DNA of 64,000 bases from a bacterium (GTDB lineage: Bacteria > AUK180): positions 27,086 through 91,085 of the forward strand of contig JAGLGN010000031.1 of the NCBI GenBank assembly GCA_023144005.1. The letters run 5' to 3'. A program made the position numbers and the translations under genes. Below the pieces are notes generated by a model. That model ran no database searches. It had not been told where the DNA came from and was given only the letters and a program-made list of their open reading frames with translations. Within the stretch, counting starts at the first letter, position 1, and each line of letters opens with the position of its first letter. Below, piece by piece: positions 1 to 10,100 of the stretch.

Positions 1-3000
1 AATTCATAATCTCCAGTGGAATTGCCTAAATTGTCCACGGCGCTGTAAGTGATAGTGTATAGGCCGGTCGCAGCAAGTATAAACTCCACTTCATCACTGT
101 CAGTGATGATAGAAGACCCTCCGTTTATCGAATATGTAATATTGTCGATCCCGGAACCAGTGTCGGCTGCGCTTATTGTATAGGAGTAACCTGTAATGGT
201 CTCGGCATAATTTCCCTCTCTGTTTATATAGAAGCCGTTAATCGTGAAATCCAGGGAAGGAGCGCTTTCATCAAGTATCGAATTCACAGAGACGATTTCG
301 CTGAAGTTACCTACATTGTCCACTCCTCTGAAATAAAGAGGAGTTCCCGCTTCGGAATACCCGCCGGGATACTGAACGGAGTTTACCCAGAAAATGCCGT
401 CCGTTGAATACTGGGTTGATTTCACGCCCGAACCCGTATCGGTGGCGCTCAGATCGAATGTTGTGGAATCTTTGACATAGATCGGACCATCGTCAGGAGA
501 GTAGTTATCCCCTACGACCGCATAATTTATTTCGGGATCGCCGATATCTACATTAAAGGAGAAGTCTTCAGTCGCGCTTGTGTTCCCTACTTTATCAATA
601 CCGTAATAGGAGAGCAGATAGTCACCCTCCTGCGCAATACTAAGAGGTGCGCAATAATCACCGAACTCCCCTGCAGCGCCCATTCTGTACTTTATCACAT
701 CCGGGAATATATCCGTTGCCGACAAAGAAATGCGGGCGGTTCCGCTGATCCAGTTATAGCCCGTGCCTGCATCATTATATACATACGGGATTACCGAGTG
801 TGTTACAGCAGGAGCATCGTTGTCTATGTAAAGCGGGAATATCCTCTCATCTTCCATATTTGACAGGTTATCAATACTATGATATCCGATCTCGTGAAGT
901 CCGCTTGAAAGCGAAGCCAGATCGATCACGGAATCCTGCACATAGTCAATCCAGGCAGCATCATCAAAACGATATTGCGTCAAATCTACTCCGGTCGTAA
1001 TTGTACCCGGATCAGAAGATATGAAGCTGAAGCCGTTGCTTCCCGAAGTTACCCTTAGCCCTTGCGGGGTGGCAGCGACAATTCCCGTAAAACTGATATA
1101 TGTCAGAGGCGGAATCCCGTCAACGGAATAGGTTTCATTATAACTCTCTTCATTTCCCACATTGTCAACGATCGTATAATCTATTTCCTCGATTCCCGAA
1201 AGAATATACGGATGGAATCCCGCAGTATAGACAACATAGTTACCCTTGTTGATACTGTACTGGATTTCCTTTACTCCGCTGTTTTTCACATCAGCCGTAT
1301 CCGTACCGGTCAGAGTGATATCCGTAACGGATGAAGCGTATTGCACTGTCTCTATAATGTAATCAGGATCAAATGCTATACTGCCGGACGGCGGAGTATT
1401 ATCAACATATACCGGCCATGTCTTCTGATAGATGAGCGTCGAGGTAGCGTCCCAGGCCTTTACTTCAATAGTGTGTGCTCCGGCGGATATCAGCTGAAAT
1501 TCCGCATCTTCTACATAAGGCGTAAACCCGGAAGCGTCAATCTGATATTCGACAAATCCTATTGAAGCATCGGTCCAGTTCAATTTGAATATATTGTCAA
1601 GCGATGAAAATACATCGTCCGTAGTGATATGCAGGGGTTTACTGCAAGTGAGGGTTACAAGAGGTATCTGCAAGTCACAGATTACGCTGACCTCTTTCTC
1701 CACTTCGACATTTCCAAGAATATCGGTCGATCTGAATGCGAAAGTGTAAGTTTCCTCAGTATCGAACAATACTCCGGCAGATTCGTCATAAACGATCTCA
1801 TCACCGATGTCAATGCGGTATTTCGTATATGCGGTCAGGCTTTCATCGGATACACTGAGAAATACCGAAGTACCCGGAGTGACATAATAATTCACACCGT
1901 CCGTATGGATGTCATCATATTTAGCGATAGAGGTAACGGGAGAATTATCATCTACATAAATGACCGTTGACTTGACGGTTTCCAGATTCCCCACATTGTC
2001 CAGTGATCTGTATTCGAGGAATGTTTCCTCAGAACCTATCAAGGGCACGTTCCCGTCTGTCCACTCCATGTTATTGATGCGCCATTCTGTATTCGCGATT
2101 CCTGAAGTCATATCGGTCGCGCTTATCGAAAGAACCGTTGAGGAAGTGATGTACAGGTACCCGCTGCCGGGATCATAGGATGCTCCGCTGACACTAATGC
2201 TTGAGACCGGAATGTCGCTGTCCACGGAAATCGTTCTCTCATACTGGGATTCGTTATTCAGAAGGTCAATACCCTTGTATCCGATACGGAAACCGTCTTC
2301 GGCAGGAGAAGGTATCTGCATTCCATCACTGTAATCGGAGCCGCCGATTGGGTATCCGTCTATTGTATAGGTGATTTTATCTATACCGGATACATCAGTA
2401 CCGGAAATGTAAAATGAATTATCTGGAGAAGAATAGTCATAACCGTCTTTTTCGTAAATACCCATAGAGCTGCTTAGATATAGCTGCGGTCCCTGATTAT
2501 CGGCGATTATCTGTCTTTCAGATATTCCCGTACTGTTTCCCACATTGTCATCCGCGAAATAGTAAATCCTTGTATTCTCGGTAAAATCTGCGAAGTTGGC
2601 CGAAAAGATATTCCACGCGCTGCCATCTTCTGGCAGATCATACAGGTAATAAATGTTTCTGACACCGGAGCCGGTATCGGAAGATGTAAAGCCGAGCTCG
2701 AATAAACCCGATACATACACCTTACCCGAAGCATTGTCAAACAAATAATTTCCGGAAACGCCAGATAATTCCACTATAGGCGGCAGGCGGTCTATATCAA
2801 GTGTTATCGATTTTATAGGAGATTCGATGTTTGCGGTATTGTCTTCACTATAGTAGTGATATGTAACGGACTCCTCGGAAGGCCCCGTCAGAAGCGGGAT
2901 CGTATAGGGTTGATACTGATCTGAAGTCCCTTTTGCATAGAGGATCTCTTTCACACCGGAAGCTTCATCGAGCCCTTGATCAACAGATGTGAATATCACT

Positions 3001-4170
3001 CCGGTCGAGCCCGATATGTAATTATTGAAATGTTCGCCCGTGAATGCCACCGTTGTGACTGGCGACAAGTCGTCGACATAGATCGTATAAGTTCTTTCAT
3101 CTTCGAGCGAGGCGGCGGCTAAATTGTCATACGAATAAAACGATATTTTCTGCATACCCGGATTCGGCAGTGTGAACGGACTGCTTGAACCATCGAAGAA
3201 AGTGTAATCTGTGGTGGGATGTATCCGGTACATAACCCCAGTTGCGGGAGGATCCCACGTAAACCCGATCAGCGCGTCTTTGACAAATATTCTGCCGAGT
3301 GCGTCGATGTACGGCGCGGGATCTATGGTTATCGCGGAATACGGAATGGAATCCGTGATCTCGAATGCGGTCTCGAAAATACGGGTGACATTTCCCACAT
3401 TATCGGTCGCCCTGTATGAAATAACATGCGAGTCCAAAGTAAACGGCCCGATCGCGCCGGTGTATTCATTCCAGGAAACATCGGCATCAAGCTTGTATTC
3501 TACTATTTTTACACCGGAAGCGCCGTCCTCGGAAGACATTTCACAAATGACATCATCGCCCGTAAAGAATTTCGTGATCCCGTCAAAATACTCGGTGGCA
3601 TATCCGGAAAAAGTGATATTCAACGCTTCAGGAGGATCGGGATCCAACAGTATGACCTGTTGCTGAACCGTTTCATTATTGATAAGGTTGTCGCCCGCAT
3701 AGAATCTGATTAATCTGTTTCCCCTGCCGGTAACAACTACGGGCGTATCATAAGTCAGATCTCCGCTTGACCCAATGCTGTATCTGATGTATTTCACCCC
3801 GCAGCCGGTATCGGTAGCGTTAAGGGTGAAATTCGCGCCGTCAGCAAAAAAGAGATTTGAGTCGTCAAAATAAGTTTTTCCGGATTCGGAAGTAAATAGG
3901 GTCACCGGAGCGATATTGTCCCCAATGAGCGGTTCTCCGTATACCGAAGTATAATTTCCGGCATCATCAATGGCCTTGTACTGGAAATTGAAACTATTCG
4001 CGGGAACATCGAATTTAAATTGACTTGCACCGGACTCGATCCATTCTGAAGCCGGATCGGTACGGTAATAAATATGCTGAAGTTGTGCGAGAGAATTGCC
4101 CGCATAACTTCTGTTTATCTTGAATACAGTATTATTATTTACGAATACACCGTAATTTCCACTGAGTGCA
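1..4170 (-). repeat. Fifteen ~281-bp coding repeats (OmpL47/Ig-like)
   Basis: In the giant gene the pattern 'gSGV..I.YSIDG' ... 'YRA-DNVGN' ... 'VDD..P' recurs 15 times. The DNxGN codons fall near 3965, 3697, 3400, 3128, 2840, 2545, 2263, 1998, 1721, 1440, 1160, 870, 589, 316 and 35. Spacing is 265-297 bp, mean about 281 bp (94 residues). The repeats are diverged at DNA level, so the array is old. The pattern fits the OmpL47-type/Ig-like fold common in large surface proteins. The array continues past base 1. Confidence 0.8.
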
Positions 4171-7100
4171 AGAGAAAGTGTCGGGGCCTCTTTCTGAACT
4201 GTGACCTTCACAGTTTTTCTGATCTCTTCTCCTGTTTCTTCGCTTCTTGCTGTGATCACAAACGAATATATCCCTGAAGGTACTATTCCGGCGGGATCGG
4301 CATCATTGTAACCGTGCCAGGCAAGTCTGTAACTCCCGCTCTGGTATTTGGCGTTTTCAAAAGAAGGAAATACGGTATTACCCGCGGCGTCCAGAATGTC
4401 AACGGTTATCCAGACTCCGTCTATCGAAATGGTAAAATACAGCTCGGTAATATCCTTTATACCGTCGTCATTCGGTGAGAACACCGCAGGTTCCACATAG
4501 AGGTTCTCAAGATCGAACATCGAAAGTACCCAGATATTCCATTCCCCGCTTCTTGAAGACTGGAAATAAATATTCTTTCCGTCGGGAGAAGAAGCTGCGC
4601 GGCAGTCATCTGTATTTGATGTGTTCTCAAGTATCCTGTATTTTATCATGTTTTCAAGGTCAGATGTCCACAGCCGGTAAAATCCGCCCTCTTTCCGTGA
4701 ATACAAAAGACCCGAATCACCGGGAAGCCAGGAGGGATGAAAATCAAGCGGGCCTGTGGTAACCTTCTCCAATGATTTATTATCGACATTGAATATTCTG
4801 ATGGTGTCGTCATATATGGATTTACGAAGCGCAATTCTGTCCAGCTCATTTGAAACGCTTGGCTCTCTAAGGTCTCCGTAAGATTCATAATGCAGGATTT
4901 CAGGTACTCCACCAGTGAGCTTCTGCTTCCACAGCTCACCGTCTTTCTCAAATACAATAGTATCATTTGACAGCCATGTCGGCTCCGAAAGGTCAAGTGT
5001 TGAATTTGTAAGGCGTATTATTTCCAGAGGTTCTGCCAATCTGACAGTATATACTTCCCTGATCCCGGCGGCATCTGATGTAAAAGCTATCCTTGTCCCG
5101 TCCGGTGACCACGAGGGCTGCCCTTCACTTGAGAGCAGAGCCGGGTCACTTTCTCTGGCCATGCTTCCCGTCAGGGATACGGCGGTATTTTCCAGCTCCT
5201 CGATATCATTTGATTCGATCAGCCAGATATCATCGTTTCCACCTCTCAGGGATACAAATGCGATCTTGCCGCCGGCAGGACTGACCGCTGGTTCGCGGCC
5301 TTCCCTCACGGTCAGTAGTTTGAGAGAGCCGCCTGTACTGGAACTGTAATCCACTCTCCATTCCCAGATGGTCGGGTTTTGAAGGAGGTTTCCCGCCCGG
5401 TCAGATGCAGATGTAAGAGAAATACGCACATATTCGCCGTTAGTAACAATGAAATCCTTTGTTTTGAGCAGATTCACGGTCAAAAGTCCTGAAAGACCGT
5501 CATATTCAATGCCCGGATCGTCAATACCTCTCGCAGCAGCTTCGCTGTTCAGATATACGGATATCGTAGAAGGATCGACACCAAATCCATTACCGTCCGT
5601 AATATGGATAGTGCCGATCGCGCCCCCATCCGTTACCGGAGCCGGATCGTAGGCATAAGGTCCCTGTCTGTCAACCCGTACCCGATAAGGATATACACAT
5701 GATCTGTTGCCTGCTGGATCAATTGCTGCAAGGTTCAGATAATAAAACAGTTCATTGCCGATCAACTGATCTGAATACCCTTCAAATGATGTATTCGCAT
5801 TCATCAGGGAGAAATCCGGTTCCAGCCCCCTGATCGTCGAGAATACCGAAGCATACTTCAGGCCGTCCTCGTCCCCCGTCCAGAATATCTTTATATCTGC
5901 GGCATCCCCGATGCTGAGAGGATCAGCGGATTCCATTATAAAATTGTCTATGTCGAAATAGGATCCGGTTTGATTCTGACTCTTGTAGATGAAGAAATTG
6001 TCGCATATCCAGTCACCGAGATATACTTTTTTTATCGTATAATTATTATCCAATATCTCATCTGCCGGAGCTGTTCCTGCATTTTCAATTACATACTTAT
6101 GCAAAAGCGAGTAGATATCAAATTCATAGTTATGCCAATAATTGTCAATTATCAATTGTCCATTGTCAAATGTCTTTAGGCTATACATCATCTCGTCGCC
6201 GGTTTCGTCTCCAGTAAGTGGTATGAAGTACAATTTTGAGCCGATCTCAAGGTATAAGTTAAACGAAACTCCCTGCTCCGTCCTGTAATCAAAGCTCCAG
6301 ATCGGGTATTCTCCGCAATCAACAGCGGCTTCCGAAATGATATAAGAATAATCGCTTCCTTCCTCGCCCTTTACAAATCTGAGGAAATTGTCGCTTGATC
6401 CCTCATCCGAGATATTCAATATTACATCTCCATCATCCGGGGTCCTCGAATACCAGCCCATATTCGAGCCGGTGAAGTGGTATTGCGCAAATGACGGATG
6501 AGTTGTAGAATAGATATCCTTGATCTTCGGAGGACTTGAATCGATATATGCGATATCGGAATACACAGCGGGATCGCTGAGGAGCGCGACAGTGATCTTT
6601 TCCCCATGAGGCCCGGCATAGATAGTGTTTCTGCCCTTCAGGGAATCTGCGATCAATTGAGAGATGTCTTTAACAGTAATACTGCCCCGGTAATCCCCTG
6701 AGTCCACCGCGGTCTCTTCAAGTCTTACTATAATTCCATCCGGATCAGTTGTCTCGCTGCTTACCCTGACTTCTATGGTATCGATCTCTGCGATATTCTG
6801 CTGGTCATTGATCGCTTCAATATAGAATTTTTCTCCAGATGAGATCGAGATTATCGGTTGTGCAAAGGTCTCTTCGAAGATCTCAATATTATTTATCGAA
6901 TTGGATATGTCGGGAACATTGATATACATCGGATTCGATTCATCCGACTGCCAGCCGAATTCGTCGGTAAGGGTCGCGTAAATGTGGTTTCCGCCGGGGA
7001 ACAATTCAACATTACTGAAAAAGAACCAGCCGAGTTTTCTGATGTTCTGATTGGTATAATGCTTTTCTTCATCCGTATCTTCACTCACTACCCTCAATGC

Positions 7101-10100
7101 GACCGTACCCTTTCTTTCGGCCCAACCGAAGATGTGCGTGCTGTGGTAGTTGTAATCTTCTTTGTGTTCATAGAGATATGGACTGTCGGGCCGCTCCTTG
7201 GGAGCCATTACGGTGAAGTATGCGGAATACGGAGGGAGATCTCTAAGATATCCGGTTACATTCAAATCACCGGTATCCGGATCGCCTGTTATCACCGTAT
7301 CTTGACTTCTAACCGGATGCCATTCTCTGAGGATGGTATCGAATAGACATATTTTTGCATGGTTAAGAGGTGTCTCCTCGTAGATTATGCCTTCTTCGAA
7401 CTCGAAATAATCATAATATTCAGTGTCGTCAATAACTTCCTCGGCAATATCAAATGTGGATGCCGGAAGCGTTATCGAGAAAACTCCGGTATCATGGAAT
7501 ATTTCTCCCGGAGGACGCAGTTCAAAGATATTCCCGCAGACATAGTCATCGGATGGAGTTACAGCGACTTCTTCAGGTGCATATTCCACAATGGACATTA
7601 AGAGATAGGAGTGGTCCAGAGCGGCAAAAGGCAGCGAGAAACTCGCTTTTTTTGATTCTGATATCGTCATACACTCATTGAACGAGCTCATTTTCCTGCC
7701 GACGGTGATGATCTTTTCGTCGGAAGTGGAATTGCCCGATCTGTCCCAGACTTCAAGTTTCAAGGTATATTCACCGTTAAGGCCGTCATCAAGCACTTCC
7801 TCGCCCCACCAGAGATCGCCGCCTACATTCCACTGACCGAGATTGCCGAAGACCGTTGTAACATTATCCCTCATGGCAAGTCCTGATATCATATGTTCCT
7901 GCGATGAATCCACTATTTCCGTCCAGGATGTGGGATTATTCCCTTTGCCGTATGAAATAACATAACGCGCAAAATCCCTCGCCGAAGCAATGCCGGCAAT
8001 CGGTATACTGGCCCTTATCAGGCTGTTTTCAGCGGGAACCGTTATTTCGGCATCAAGATTGTTAACAAAAACCACCTTTGAATCATAAAGCGTGGAATCA
8101 GACGCATCCTTTAGATTCAATGTGTAGAACCCGTTATCTACAAATGCATCAGCATCGTCTTTTCCGTCCCAAATGATGGTTGAGATATAAGTATCACACA
8201 GATCCACACTTAGGCTTCTTATCACAGTGCCGTCTAATTCTATCTCTGCTACAAGATCGGTCAAGGGATTATTTTTAAAGTAGGTAAAAGTGAAAGTAGT
8301 ATTGTTGTCAGGTACATCACTTTCCGGGATCGGATAGATATCGGGAAGAGAATCGTTTATCTCTGTGCTCAGGCAGGTCTTGTCCCAAACCACATCGCCG
8401 CCATGATGGCCGAAAAGGATACCTTTCACCTTTTTGTTTACAAGGCCGACTGCGGAGGTCGGTATCTTTAATCTGACCCATTGATTAACCGGAATTTCAG
8501 TAAAGATACCACCGAGTCTCATAAGAGACGGTGTATTGTTCACTCCACCAGTGGGGATCAGGTCTGCGCCGAAGTAGCAGCGGTGTTCACCGTTTCCATT
8601 ATCGGTGTAAAACTGCATCATTATCTCATGCGGCAGGGATTTCAGATAGATGTATTGAACAATGTATTTTTCAACGCCGTATCCGTCCTGCTCGATAAGG
8701 ACTCCATCGCTGGGAGCGAGGTAATAGTGAGAGTGCCAGGCTGAAGTTGTGTTGTTCTGGTGGGCTGAGCCTCCCGAAAACACAGGATCCGTGATCCATG
8801 AAAAGCTTCCAGTTAATGTAGATGATGCAGGAAAATCATCTTCGACAATATAACCTGGAATATCAGGAATAGGTATATATTCTCCGGTAATGAGCTGATC
8901 CGAGTGCGATAAATAATCCCCTGCATCATGATACTCTGCCAGATTGTCAACGCTTCTGAACCTGCTTTCAGCTTCCCATTCTACGCCTGCAATGCTGCCG
9001 TATTGCGCAGAAGTGCCTCCGTTTAATACAACAGTTGTCTCTGTGGAAATATAGTTACCGGCATAATCATATGCACTGATTCGCAAGACATATTCTCCGG
9101 GTGGATAGTTTTTTCCGTCCAGTTCACCGAGCAGGCCATCCTTGGACATATAATCCATGTTAATAAAATCATATGATCCTCCGGTTATGTCGGATATCTC
9201 GTAATACTTCAAATATTTGTCATTTATGTTTCCATAAATACCATAGAATCCGGGCTTATCTTCGATTGGCTTGACTTCCAATGTATCTATTGTGGGAAGT
9301 GTTTTGTCAACAATTACTCTTCCCTCTTTGCATATTTCTTCGTCGGTTTCTGAGGAATATTTCATTACAAATGTGTATTCTCCATCAGAAACATAATATC
9401 CGTAATTATCTCTGCCGTTCCATTCCGCCTTGTTTATTCCGGGGATAATCGGCTCTTTGTCCCAGATGCTCTTTTGTTCATCTCCAAGGGAGTCATATAT
9501 ATGAAAATCCGCAGTCCCCTGATCCGAGAATTCCGAAAATAATTCGATGATATCATAAACCCCGGGAGAACTGACCGGAGAAAAAGAGTATTTCGCAATA
9601 GTCGGTAACTGCTCTGAATATGCGGCATCATTAAAAGAAAGGCCTGAAGGACCGATATTATTGATATAATATTCTTCGTATTTTTCATATAAATAATTTT
9701 CTGCTTCATATGGTTGGAGGCCCGACCAGTCCAATTCATAATCCAACAACTTTATTTTTTCAGGTGAAATATCCGTAATAAGGATCTTCTTTGATTGTTG
9801 CACGAAGGTAGGATCGGGTGTCACAATTGTGTGAATCTCATGGCAATCTTTCGGAATTGCCTTTATCACTCTTCTTGCCTTCGCACTTTTTTTGTCTGAA
9901 CTTGTCGCTTCAACGATAACCAGTCCCAGAATCGTTGTGCCTTCAATAACTACTTCTTTCCCGTAGGGCTTCTTGGGAGAGGTTTCACTTTTAATTGGAC
10001 ATTCATAACTTTCTATGCTGCCTACATCAACGGTAATTGTAACCTCGATCTTGGCAGGAGTTTTTAATGTACATTCAGGAGTAAGGATAATGGGAGTTGA

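Noticed and set aside
3211..3666. Plus-strand reading frame within the giant gene
   Set aside because: Low-complexity antisense frame. The opposite strand gives coherent Ig-like repeats, so this is a shadow; the same holds for other short frames in 1-12,200.
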